Shown piece by piece: positions 8,735 through 15,590 of a DNA stretch of 64,000 nt. The stretch's first letter is position 1. Each line of letters begins with the position of its first letter. The DNA is from Haloferula luteola (GTDB lineage Bacteria; Verrucomicrobiota; Verrucomicrobiia; Verrucomicrobiales; Akkermansiaceae): the NCBI RefSeq assembly GCF_014201715.1, contig NZ_JACHFD010000003.1, forward strand, positions 186,001 to 250,000, read 5' to 3'. Both the position numbers and the translations under genes were made by a program. Under the pieces are notes generated by a model. The model saw only the letters and a list, made by a program, of their open reading frames with translations. It made no database searches and was not told where the DNA came from.

Positions 8735-8985
8735 GGCTGGTGTTAGGATTCATGGTTCGGGACAAGTAAGGGAGCACAGCCTTTGCGGGATGGAGACTAG
8801 CAATGCCTGCGAACGGTAAGCAAGGTTTAATTATAAAAATTCCGTTCCTGCATGGTCCAGAGCTCAAGTTTTTTGGGGAAATTCGACCCTTCGAGTCCCC
8901 AATCCATCGACCTTCCAATTTTTTAAGGATCCTTGAAAAGAGCGGACTTCTGAAAAGCCGACCCCTCTCTCCAAAGACGCGCGGA

Positions 8986-9408
8986 TCAGTTCATTCCCCC
9001 CGGCATCATCGCCGGAAAATCAGGAATCGCCGGGCCCTCCGCTGCCGGGGCCGGATCCGGAGTGAAATCGGGAGAGGTTTCCAACATGGGTCGACCATAC
9101 ACCGCATCCCCCGGCTCCACCGAACCCGACCGCAAATCAGCCGCCGCGAACCGCCCCAAATGCTCCCCACTCACCGTCAGCGCTGCCGTCCGCCCCCCCT
9201 CCCCGACCGTCGTCAGCAACAACCCCTGCCCCAAGGCCACCTCTCCATAAGTTTCCACGAGAGCAAATCCATCCGCTGCATGAACCGAAGCGATCTTTCC
9301 CACCAGCTTCGGAGCCGTCGCCGAAGGTGTTTCCAACTCCGGGTCCGACGCCCCACACCCGAGCAAACCGAGGGCAAAAATCGACACGAGCGGCAAGGAG
9401 CGGATCAT
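8986..9408 (-). CDS. Small lipoprotein of unknown function
   Basis: From ATG 9408 the product starts MIRSLPLVSIFALGLLGCGA, a type II signal peptide with lipobox LLGC, so Cys18 should be lipidated and the protein anchored in a membrane. The mature part (about 120 residues) is proline- and alanine-rich at the end (PDPAPAAEGPAIPDFPAMMPGG) and has a small beta-rich core (VGKIASVHAADGFALVET). I do not recognise a family. A longer frame to 9444 lacks a sensible signal peptide. Confidence 0.7.
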   Translation of the reverse strand: MIRSLPLVSIFALGLLGCGASDPELETPSATAPKLVGKIASVHAADGFALVETYGEVALGQGLLLTTVGEGGRTAALTVSGEHLGRFAAADLRSGSVEPGDAVYGRPMLETSPDFTPDPAPAAEGPAIPDFPAMMPGGMN

Positions 9409-9468
9409 GCCCCCCACCCCACACGATGGCCTCCGATCCTGCAAGCCATCGGCATGATCGAAAATATA

Positions 9469-11310
9469 TCACTTCTCCCCATTGACGAGACTCTCTGCCT
9501 GTGATTGAACCCGTCCGACCCAAACCCCAACGGATCGGTGGCTGAGTGGTCGAAAGCACTCCTTTGCTAAAGGAACGTACCTCAAAAGGGTACCGAGGGT
9601 TCGAATCCCTCCCGGTCCGCCACTTTTGTCGTTACTACGAACTCCCGGTGCCTCACCGGAGTTTTTCAGCATTTCTCTGATGCTGAGATGGTTGGAAAAC
9701 ATGCGGAGATCCACCCGATACCATGCAGTTCGGATTTGGGTCGCAAAGGCCTCCTTCTCGCACGGCAACTCGTCCTTTTCCGGGTCGAAGCGCGATACTT
9801 GGATGTCCTTCACCAGCAGCCCCATCAGCTCGGACTGTTCCTCGAACGTCAGCTCCTCAAACAAGGCCGAAAACTCCGTGAGTTTCTCGCAGATGATCCC
9901 CTCATCCGTAACGAGATTGCGCCGGTGATCGATCTCCATCCGCAGCTTTTGCCGCTCATCCTGAAGCTCGGACTTCCGCTTTCCGGCTACATTGGCCTCT
10001 TGGATGAAATCGGCTGAGAGATTTTTCAACTCCGGACGTTTCGCCAACCCGATCAGGCGGGAAACTTCCTCCGAAACGGCAGCAAGTTCTTTCTCAATCT
10101 CCCTGAGCTTGCGCTCAAAGGGCTTGGACGCTTGCTCCTGCTCCTTTCGTGCCGATTCCGTTGTGGCCCGGATGATTTCAGGATGTCGACCCAGCTCGCC
10201 CATGAGCTTGAGGATGAAGTCCTCGAACGCGCGGCCAGGCAGGTTTCGCAACTCGCACGCCGCCGTTTTGCCGTGCCTGTTGAGGTCTCCGCAAACGTAG
10301 TAAACGTATGGATTGCCGTCCTTGTCCTTCTTGCCCGCTGGTTTCGGGATCAAATGCTTGCCGCAATGTCCGCAGCGCAGAATCCCCTTGAGAAGCATCT
10401 GGTGGCGATTGCGCTGCCGCATCTTCGTGTCTCCCGCTGGGAGCTTCACTCCAGCGGTGAGAACCTTGTTGGCTGCTTTCCAGAGCTTCTCATCGACGAG
10501 CGCCTCGTGCCGCGCGGGATACTCCGCGCCATCATGAACGATCACTCCGCGATACAGAGCGTTGCGCACCATGCGCGACACATTTTGTCCAACCCACCGC
10601 TTGCCGCCGGTGGCTTTCGCTGAGCCGTCCTTGCGGGTCTCGGTGCGCCGCTTGGTGCGAACACCATCCTTGTTGAGCTGTCGCGCGACCGCCACCAAAG
10701 GCGCTCCCCCAGCAATCTGTTCGAAGATCGAACGAACAATCACCGCTTCTTCTTCGAGCGGATGGAGAAGCTTGTCTTCCACCGAATAGCTGTAGCCGAA
10801 TGGCGGATTGCCTCCGTTCCAATAGCCTCGCTTGCTCCGCTCCGCGATCTTGTCCGAAACCCGTTGTCGGGTGAGCTGGCGTTCCCATTGGGCCAAAGAA
10901 AGCAACAGATTGAGGAAGAGTTCACCGGTCGGGGTATCGGTCGAGAAAGCCTCAGTGGCTGAAACGAACACCACTCCATGGCGCTCGAAGATTTGATGCA
11001 GCTCGTAGAAATCGGCAATGGAACGCGTGAGGCGGTCGAGCCGATAGACAACGACGGCTTGAATATGTCCCGCCTCGATGTCCGCCAGCAGCTCCTTGAG
11101 CGCCGGGCGATCCGTCGATCCCCCCGAATAGCCACCGTCCTCGTAAATCCGCCCCAGTGACCAGCCGTCCGGCTCCTTCATCGCCACGGCGTGTTTGCAG
11201 ATACCCGCCTGGGATTCCAGCGTGCTGAAATCCTTGCCCTGCCATTGCTCGTCGGTGGAACAGCGGCAGTAAATCGCCGCCCGAATTGCCCGTGATCCGT
11301 TCGATTTCAC
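9469..11310 (-). CDS. Large serine recombinase (integrase) reading through the tRNA-Ser
   Basis: 613 residues. The resolvase-type catalytic domain has nucleophile Ser18 in YCRCSTDEQ and YRLDRLTR at 89-96. A recombinase domain is followed by a zinc ribbon (CGHCG 313-317, with Cys340 and Cys352) and a coiled coil at about 385-460, the layout of phage and ICE large serine integrases. Residues 563-593 are the antisense of tRNA-Ser (GGPGGIRTLGTLLRYVP...), so the annotated C-terminus exists only in the integrated state. In the predicted excised circle the frame would instead end after GGPGGI with AFAPLRPFQNVLAPLAG and a stop from the right border, about 586 residues. Confidence 0.9.
   Translation of the reverse strand: MKSNGSRAIRAAIYCRCSTDEQWQGKDFSTLESQAGICKHAVAMKEPDGWSLGRIYEDGGYSGGSTDRPALKELLADIEAGHIQAVVVYRLDRLTRSIADFYELHQIFERHGVVFVSATEAFSTDTPTGELFLNLLLSLAQWERQLTRQRVSDKIAERSKRGYWNGGNPPFGYSYSVEDKLLHPLEEEAVIVRSIFEQIAGGAPLVAVARQLNKDGVRTKRRTETRKDGSAKATGGKRWVGQNVSRMVRNALYRGVIVHDGAEYPARHEALVDEKLWKAANKVLTAGVKLPAGDTKMRQRNRHQMLLKGILRCGHCGKHLIPKPAGKKDKDGNPYVYYVCGDLNRHGKTAACELRNLPGRAFEDFILKLMGELGRHPEIIRATTESARKEQEQASKPFERKLREIEKELAAVSEEVSRLIGLAKRPELKNLSADFIQEANVAGKRKSELQDERQKLRMEIDHRRNLVTDEGIICEKLTEFSALFEELTFEEQSELMGLLVKDIQVSRFDPEKDELPCEKEAFATQIRTAWYRVDLRMFSNHLSIREMLKNSGEAPGVRSNDKSGGPGGIRTLGTLLRYVPLAKECFRPLSHRSVGVWVGRVQSQAESLVNGEK
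9532..9622 (+). tRNA. tRNA-Ser (anticodon GCU), CCA encoded
   Basis: A full cloverleaf can be drawn: acceptor GGATCGG (9532-9538) pairs with CCGGTCC (9612-9618), discriminator G 9619, CCA 9620-9622. The anticodon loop TTGCTAA (9564-9570) gives GCU, reading AGC/AGU serine codons. A long variable arm follows (ACGTACC...GGGTACC) and the T arm is GAGGG-TTCGAAT-CCCTC. One C-A mismatch occurs at the base of the anticodon stem. The 3' end is the integration site of the island to its right. Confidence 0.95.
9604..9622 (+). other. Left attachment site in tRNA-Ser 3' end
   Basis: These last 19 bases of the tRNA (AATCCCTCCCGGTCCGCCA) recur with one substitution at 29681-29699 in the same orientation. 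A serine recombinase gene abuts the tRNA. This fits attL of a roughly 20-kb integrated element; the assignment is inferred. Confidence 0.65.
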
Positions 11311-11390
11311 GAGTTCGTATTAGACTCAAACTGCCAATTTATTCAACCTCGAAACCAACCCTTTACTCTCTCTCAATCGACTATCGCTTT

Positions 11391-11723
11391 TCAGGCCGCT
11401 GTACCAACTGTCACAGATGCCAGCCTGTAGCGGATGCTGCGGGTATTCCCGTGCTTTGTGAGATGGCCCATGGCGACGAGTGCTTCCAGACGCCGATAGG
11501 CCGTTGCTCGGGAGAGCCCAAAGCGTTCGCGGATTTCCTTCGGAGTGGCTTCCCCGACTTGGGCCAGAAACACGACGATGGGATCAGCATTTTCAGGGAG
11601 GGCAGGCTGCTTGCGTTGAGCCGCTTCCACAGTCTCACGCTGCGCCTTCCTGCTAATCGCACGGGCTAAAAGCTCCCCAATTCGCTGGAAGCGCTTTTGC
11701 TCACTTTGATCAATCTCCCCCAT
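11391..11723 (-). CDS. Winged-helix DNA-binding protein
   Basis: 110 residues. A charged N-terminal helix (QSEQKRFQRIGELLARAISR) is followed by a winged HTH: FLAQVGEATPKEIRERFGLSRATAYRRLEALVAMGHLTKHGNTRSIRYRL. It is likely a regulator or directionality factor of the neighbouring recombinase, which is co-oriented 80 bp downstream. A perfect palindrome at 11822-11844, in the divergent upstream region, is a candidate operator. The exact family is not recognised. Confidence 0.72.
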   Translation of the reverse strand: MGEIDQSEQKRFQRIGELLARAISRKAQRETVEAAQRKQPALPENADPIVVFLAQVGEATPKEIRERFGLSRATAYRRLEALVAMGHLTKHGNTRSIRYRLASVTVGTAA

Positions 11724-11821
11724 CGTCGCAATTGAATACGGGAAACGGGGCGAGGGTGGCCGGAGCCGCCGAGGATTTGCTTCCCTGGACCGTCTTGCTT
11801 CAGCAACGCAAGTCAGTTAGA

Positions 11822-11844
11822 TTTGATTCCATATTGGAATCAAA
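11822..11844. promoter_or_regulatory. Palindromic operator candidate
   Basis: TTTGATTCCA, spacer TAT, TGGAATCAAA: a perfect 10-bp dyad. It sits between the divergent winged-helix gene and the membrane-protein gene, ending 15 bp before the latter's TTG start, just upstream of its GGAG. Bound protein would block that gene. Confidence 0.5.
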
Positions 11845-11859
11845 TGTGGGAGATGAGAT

Positions 11860-12330
11860 TTGGGAATTCCAGAGTGGATAGCGGTGATTTCGGTGGTGGT
11901 GGCTTTGCTGTCGCTCGCAGTTCAACAGCACTGGACGCGCCAACAAGCAAAGGCCGATGCCAGAGCAAAGCAATACGACCGCACTCAAGCTCTAATTCTT
12001 AGAACCATGGATGATCCCGAACTGCTGCTAGCGATCAGTGGAGGCTCATCCGAAGATCAAAAGCAACGACGTTTCAGGCAGCTTTGGGTCAATCACGTCG
12101 AAATGTTTTTCCGCCAGCGACACCTTTTTGATCGTCCTCATTGGAAAGGCACGATCTATGATATTCGCGATTTCATGAATATGCCCGTCATGCGCGGGCA
12201 TTGGCTTGCTCACAAGGATTACTACGCGCCGGATTTTCAGCGATTCATGGAGTGTGAGGTATACGCGGGAAAGGCGGAACCTCGGCAGGCCGAGGCTCCG
12301 CCTGAAGAGCCTCAGGCCTCGACAACTTGA
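11860..12330 (+). CDS. Small membrane-anchored protein of unknown function
   Basis: 156 residues. Start TTG at 11860, supported by GGAG at 11849-11852 and by an in-frame stop at 11854-11856. One N-terminal transmembrane helix (WIAVISVVVALLSLAVQQ) is followed by a soluble part with charged and aromatic residues (RRFRQLWVNHVEMFFRQRHLF, HWLAHKDYYAPDFQRFME). This resembles the many bacterial single-helix proteins with a DUF6082-like helical domain, but I cannot name it. Its 3' end overlaps that of the convergent small gene at 12312-12536. Confidence 0.6.
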   Translation: MGIPEWIAVISVVVALLSLAVQQHWTRQQAKADARAKQYDRTQALILRTMDDPELLLAISGGSSEDQKQRRFRQLWVNHVEMFFRQRHLFDRPHWKGTIYDIRDFMNMPVMRGHWLAHKDYYAPDFQRFMECEVYAGKAEPRQAEAPPEEPQASTT

Positions 12331-12536
12331 GCCGCAATTTTCTTCAATACCGAAAGCGGGATGCGAACAAAATCCTCGCCTGGAGGCGCGGACAGCTCGG
12401 CTCGTTCGTGATCCCCCAGCTTGTAGCCTTGCACGAATGCATGCTCCCCTTTGGTGAGGATGGCTGCGGGGCACATTCCGCCATTACACAGCTCAGACAT
12501 CGGGCCGTTTTCTCCCAGGATCTTCTGTATCGTCAT
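12312..12536 (-). CDS. Small hypothetical protein beside an invertible cassette
   Basis: 74 residues from ATG 12536 (MTIQKILGENGPMSELCNGG...). Features are a Cys pair in LCNGGMCPAAILTKGEHAFVQGY and a C-terminal helix (VRIPLSVLKKIAAQV). I do not recognise a family, though the layout recalls short partner proteins of HTH regulators. Its start lies 41 bp from the left inverted site (12577-12604), so inversion of the cassette would bring an outward promoter towards it. A longer frame to 12698 reads into the recombinase gene and is rejected. Confidence 0.55.
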   Translation of the reverse strand: MTIQKILGENGPMSELCNGGMCPAAILTKGEHAFVQGYKLGDHERAELSAPPGEDFVRIPLSVLKKIAAQVVEA

Positions 12537-12576
12537 GATTGTAAGTGATTTGATGATTTTGTGCTTTGTATGCGAT

Positions 12577-12604
12577 AAAGTGAACGGAATAAGGATTCTG
12601 TTCA
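12577..12604 (+). repeat. Left inverted recombination site
   Basis: Begins AAAGTGAACGGAAT and ends ATTCTGTTCA. The arms TGAACgGAAT and ATTCtGTTCA are inverted around AAGG, like a tyrosine-recombinase crossover site. It differs from the right copy only at its 11th base. Confidence 0.7.
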
Positions 12605-12616
12605 GGAGGGATGAAA

Positions 12617-13195
12617 ATGAGGTCGTTATATGACGGCAGAGGTGATCGAAAATATGTCTCGTTTGCCGAGAGGTTGGCCTTTGGTGAGGCGGCCTCAAAA
12701 TTGCCCAATTTGAAGCACCAGCTCTTTTGTTTGGTGCTGCTCAACACGGGTTGCAGGATCTCCGAAGCCCTTTCTCTGCGGCGCGCTCACGTGGATGTTG
12801 GCGGTGGTGCTCTTGTGTTCCTGACGCTCAAGCAGCGGGGAGAGGTCAACTATCGCCCAGTCCCGGTACAAGACTCTCTGATCGAGGCTCTCATGGTGCT
12901 ACCCACCTCAGAGGATGGCCGTCTTTTTGACTTTGGCCGGACAACGGGATGGAAGCTCGTGAAATGGTGTATGGACTCAGCGGGGATAAGCGGCATCAAA
13001 GCAACGCCCAAGGGGTTGCGCCACGGCTACGCAATTGGCTGCGTGTCCATTGGTCTGTTCCAGGGGGACATTCAGGGCCTGCTTGGTCACAAACGACCTG
13101 AAACCACCGCAATCTACACCACCCACATCACCGAGGACATTCGCGGCAAATTCCACAAAATCTGGATCGGAGGTGGCGCTCAAACAAAGTCATGA
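12617..13195 (+). CDS. Short tyrosine recombinase (catalytic domain only)
   Basis: About 192 residues, only the C-terminal catalytic fold; the N-terminal SAM-like core-binding domain of Xer and phage integrases is missing. Counting from the upstream ATG 12611, the active-site set is Arg49 (TGCRISEAL), Lys74, Lys134 in KGLRHG at the usual His position, Arg137, His160 (LLGHKRPETT) and Tyr169. I prefer ATG 12617 because AGGAGG at 12604-12609 is correctly spaced for it. Single-domain recombinases of this type act on short inverted sites, and such sites flank this gene. Confidence 0.85.
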   Translation: MRSLYDGRGDRKYVSFAERLAFGEAASKLPNLKHQLFCLVLLNTGCRISEALSLRRAHVDVGGGALVFLTLKQRGEVNYRPVPVQDSLIEALMVLPTSEDGRLFDFGRTTGWKLVKWCMDSAGISGIKATPKGLRHGYAIGCVSIGLFQGDIQGLLGHKRPETTAIYTTHITEDIRGKFHKIWIGGGAQTKS

Positions 13196-13233
13196 GGAAG
13201 CCGCCTACGATGGTAGGCGTAGAATCATTTTCC

Positions 13234-13263
13234 TTGAGGAAGAGGCCGCGAATCGGGTAAGAT
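13234..13263 (+). promoter_or_regulatory. Outward promoter inside the invertible cassette
   Basis: TTGAGG (13234-13239), 18 bp, TAAGAT (13258-13263). It points right through the 13272-13299 site. If the cassette inverts it would point left to the small gene at 12312-12536. Confidence 0.45.
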
Positions 13264-13271
13264 TGAAGGCG

Positions 13272-13299
13272 TGAACAGAATCCTTATTTCGTTCACTTT
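13272..13299 (-). repeat. Right inverted recombination site
   Basis: Reverse complement of the left site with one substitution (GGAAT to GAAAT in one arm). It lies 77 bp after the recombinase stop codon. Confidence 0.7.
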
Positions 13300-13490
13300 C
13301 AAGAGGAAATCGCCGCCAAGTGATGACGGTGGAAAGGAAAAGAATTAGGCGGGGAAAAGAGTCGGGTATCGATCCCCGGCCCCCTACACACGACCCGCCT
13401 TTTGGGCGTAATGGCGCGAAGGAGATCAGATCGGATGTATCGTCACCTTCGTTGCCGTTGCGTTCCCCGATTTTTTGGAGGAGAACTTCT

Positions 13491-13610
13491 ATGCCCGATC
13501 AATTCATCCCGTCGCCTAGGCTGATGCTCGCTCTGGAGTGGTTGGAGCAGTATCTGGATGAGGTGGTGGAGTCGCTTGATCTCTTGTCGATCGACAGCAC
13601 GCGCCATTGA
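13491..13610 (+). CDS. 39-residue small protein
   Basis: An ATG at 13491 is preceded by GGAGGAG (13477-13483) at ideal spacing. The product (MPDQFIPSPRLMLALEWLEQ...) has one predicted amphipathic helix rich in Leu, Trp and Glu. It is unrecognised. The frame continues upstream to 13320, but that part is arginine-rich and lacks a ribosome-binding site. It could be driven by the outward cassette promoter. Confidence 0.45.
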   Translation: MPDQFIPSPRLMLALEWLEQYLDEVVESLDLLSIDSTRH

Positions 13611-13755
13611 GGCGCGTGGGAGTTTTCTCGAACTGGCTTTATGGGGCCTACTCGAAAACACCCAAGCACGCACTGCTGCCGAGCGGTCGTCCCGTGTCGC
13701 CTTCGTCCCCGCCGCAACGGTGTTCCGTCCCCGCGAAGACGCGGCGGCCCAGAAA

Positions 13756-13913
13756 GCTAAGGAGCTGCACTCCTCGCGCCCGCCACGAAAATAGCCCGGA
13801 CCGTGGCTCGGCTCGTTCCTTGCCTGCGCCCGCACCATCCGGACGATTTTCATGGCCGTTGCTACCCTGCCTTTGGAGAGAGCTTCTATCGGTTCCATGC
13901 GGAGCATGAAACC
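13756..13913. ncRNA. Structured element, copy A
   Basis: Three hairpins in order: GGAG-ctgca-CTCC; then CCAcGAAAAT (13783-13792) and CCGG (13796-13799) pairing with CCGG (13839-13842) and ATTTTCaTGG; then GGTTcCATGC-gga-GCATGaAACC (13891-13913). Copy B at 22315-22463 keeps the same layout, linkers (GCTAAG, CTCGCGCC, GACCGTGGCTCG, GCGCCCGCACCATC, GTTGCTACC) and pairings while the stem bases change. This indicates a conserved structure, either RNA or a folded single-stranded DNA site. Strand and function are unknown. Confidence 0.5.
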
Positions 13914-13993
13914 TGAGGGGCAAGGGAGGTGTCCATTTTGACAACGCCGCATGGATCGGACAAAATGAATAGAGCCCTCGAAAGGAGATTCCC

Positions 13994-14167
13994 ATGACTC
14001 ACCGCAATTACTTTGACCCTCCGCCAACTGAGGCGGCGCGAACTGGTCCACCGGCCCCCGACCTCTATTGTCTGAGCCGAGAGCTTTTTGGCGGCTCAAA
14101 GGGCGTGGATTTGGAGGCTCCAACTCGTCAAACCTCCCGCAACCCTGCTCGGAGCCCAAAACTCTAG
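13994..14167 (+). CDS. 57-residue small protein candidate
   Basis: ATG 13994 is preceded by AAAGGAG (13981-13987) at good spacing; the TAG is in the first 27-bp repeat. The product (MTHRNYFDPPPTEAARTGPP...) is proline- and arginine-rich with no recognisable fold. The ribosome-binding site is the main support. Confidence 0.35.
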   Translation: MTHRNYFDPPPTEAARTGPPAPDLYCLSRELFGGSKGVDLEAPTRQTSRNPARSPKL

Positions 14168-14241
14168 CGGCTCAGTAGAGCCGAGAAACTCTAGCGGCTC
14201 AGTAGAGCCGAGAAACTCTAGCGGCTCAGTAGAGCCGAGAC
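14161..14241 (+). repeat. Three tandem 27-bp repeats, each a hairpin
   Basis: Units start at 14161, 14188 and 14215. Each contains CGGCTC-AGTA-GAGCCG, a 6-bp stem with a tetraloop, joined by GAGAAACTCTAG-type linkers. The units are essentially identical. Such arrays occur at replication, partition or protein-binding loci. Confidence 0.85.
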
Positions 14242-14261
14242 ACAATACCCTAACGCTGCGC

Positions 14262-14345
14262 ATTAGGTTTTCCAAGGTGATGACAAGGTCCGTTCCAAGC
14301 TGGATCCAAGGTTCATGCAAGGGTGCGCAAAGGTGGCGACAAGGT
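14262..14345 (+). repeat. Helically phased CAAGGT array (iteron-like)
   Basis: CAAGGT or a one-base variant starts at 14273, 14284, 14296, 14307, 14318, 14329 and 14340, with a weaker ATTAGGT at 14262. The spacing is 10-12 bp, so all copies face the same side of the helix. It directly follows the tandem hairpins. This looks like a cooperative protein-binding array, for instance an origin or a partition site of the mobile element. Confidence 0.6.
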
Positions 14346-14581
14346 TCTTCCGGGCTAGCAAACCACCGCTTCTTCGAATGGATCCTAGCTTCCCCCCCGT
14401 TTCAAGCCGGAATATCAGCACCCGATCTCACCCCGTTTTAGCTTGGCTTGCATAGCCGGGATATCACGCACAAGGTTCCGATTTCTCCTTGGCATTTCAA
14501 CGGTCTGGGGAAAGATACCGCAAGAAACGCGACCCAAATACGCCGCCCGGATCGTCTGCGAATAAAACTCTTAGCCTAAGA

Positions 14582-14935
14582 ATGAAGAGGATCGGAACAA
14601 CATCAACAGGAAGCGTGATCGTCGAGATGACGACTCAAGAGTTCGAGGCTCTTCAGCAACTTCAGGTAGGCGCCCCGTCCAACGGGAAGAAGGCCACGAC
14701 CACGCAGGAGGCACCGCCCAAGATGACTCATTCCGAGCGTGTAACCTATGTCGCAGAACGGCTCCAGAAGCTCGGTCCGAAGAAGAAGGACGGGGTCATC
14801 CGTTCCATTGAAGCGATGTTTCAGTTTGGCGGAGGCATCGAGTCCGCTGAGATCGATAGACTGCTCACCACGTTGCAGAAGAAGAAGTTTTTCACGATTT
14901 CGACGGACGGCAGGGTAGGATACAATAAAGGCTAG
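14582..14935 (+). CDS. Hypothetical protein downstream of the repeat array
   Basis: 117 residues from ATG 14582 (MKRIGTTSTGSVIVEMTTQE...). There is an N-terminal beta segment, a lysine- and threonine-rich linker (GAPSNGKKATTTQEAPP) and a C-terminal domain (RLQKLGPKKKDGVIRSIEAMFQFGGGIESAEIDRLLTTLQKKKFFTISTDGRVGY) that reads like a winged helix. I do not recognise the family. Its position after the repeats makes a DNA-binding role plausible. Confidence 0.6.
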   Translation: MKRIGTTSTGSVIVEMTTQEFEALQQLQVGAPSNGKKATTTQEAPPKMTHSERVTYVAERLQKLGPKKKDGVIRSIEAMFQFGGGIESAEIDRLLTTLQKKKFFTISTDGRVGYNKG

Positions 14936-15063
14936 TAAGTCGCAGCGCCCAACCGCCTGACCCGCTCCGAGTCAAATTTCCCCCGTGATTCCAACCCTCA
15001 ACCCACAGTCTACGTGCGGCTGCCGTCAGGCAGTTGGCGTGCTATGACGTTCGCTAGAAAACT

Positions 15064-15480
15064 ATGGAACCACTTCCTCCAGCAATCAAAGACGACAACT
15101 TCCCAACCGATATCGACGATAGGGAGTCCAACGCTAATTTCAAAAACTTTGTCGTAGAGATGCCTTTGACTTACGCGTGGGCAAGCGGAACCATCCCCCA
15201 GACGATTACCTCCGCCAAGCAAATCAGGCCTGGCGTGCTCTTGGTCAAAATGAGGGACTTGATGTTCGGTGGCAACGGCTACGGTCTTTTCATCTTTGGT
15301 CGGGATCCTGCTCTTATGGATTGGACCAAGCCCGTATGGATGCAATCGTGGAATGGCCTCGCTTCAGATCTCGATTCCGCGGAGCGCCGTTTGGGAAGCA
15401 ATAATATGGATGTAGCCATTGTTGTGCATCCCGATGCTCCGCCTCCCGAGCGTCTGGCGACACCGGAAGAACTTAAATAA
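15064..15480 (+). CDS. Hypothetical protein, 138 residues
   Basis: Starts MEPLPPAIKDDNFPTDIDDR. It looks like a compact alpha/beta protein (GVLLVKMRDLMFGGNGYGLFIFGRDPALMDW, NNMDVAIVVHPD). There is no signal peptide, membrane helix or known motif. It is free-standing between two repeat regions, with no clear Shine-Dalgarno. Function unknown. Confidence 0.55.
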   Translation: MEPLPPAIKDDNFPTDIDDRESNANFKNFVVEMPLTYAWASGTIPQTITSAKQIRPGVLLVKMRDLMFGGNGYGLFIFGRDPALMDWTKPVWMQSWNGLASDLDSAERRLGSNNMDVAIVVHPDAPPPERLATPEELK

Positions 15481-15490
15481 GAGAAGCGAA

Positions 15491-15590
15491 CAAGGCGTCA
15501 AGAATCCCCCGCAAGGCCCGGCCTCCTCGTTCGGGGGAAATGGGGGGGGGCAAAAGAGACCGGGGCTTGCGGGGGATTCTTGACGCCTTG
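15491..15590. repeat. 31-bp near-perfect inverted repeat
   Basis: Arms 15491-15521 and 15560-15590 match at 30 of 31 positions (CAAGGCGTCAAGAATCCCCC... and its complement), separated by 38 bp that contain a G10 run. It starts 11 bp after a stop codon. It lacks a T-tract, so it is more like element ends or a cruciform than a terminator. Confidence 0.8.

Larger units (their letters stand above)
12577..13299. mobile_element. 723-bp cassette: short tyrosine recombinase between inverted sites
   Basis: Two 28-bp inverted repeats (12577-12604 and 13272-13299, 27/28 identical) bracket a single tyrosine-recombinase gene and an outward promoter-like sequence. Each repeat is itself a core site: TGAACGGAAT, AAGG, then ATTCTGTTCA in the left copy. 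This arrangement is that of a self-invertible switch, or of a tyrosine-recombinase-based mini-element. Function is inferred. Confidence 0.65.

Noticed and set aside
12312-12698. 128-codon reading of the small minus-strand gene
   Set aside because: The first 54 codons run antisense through the left recombination site and the recombinase gene start; the ATG at 12536 is sufficient.
13648-13995. Minus-strand frame over copy A
   Set aside because: No ribosome site, biased composition, and it reads across the structured element.
14161-14241. CRISPR array
   Set aside because: Units are contiguous tandem repeats without spacers, and no cas genes are present.
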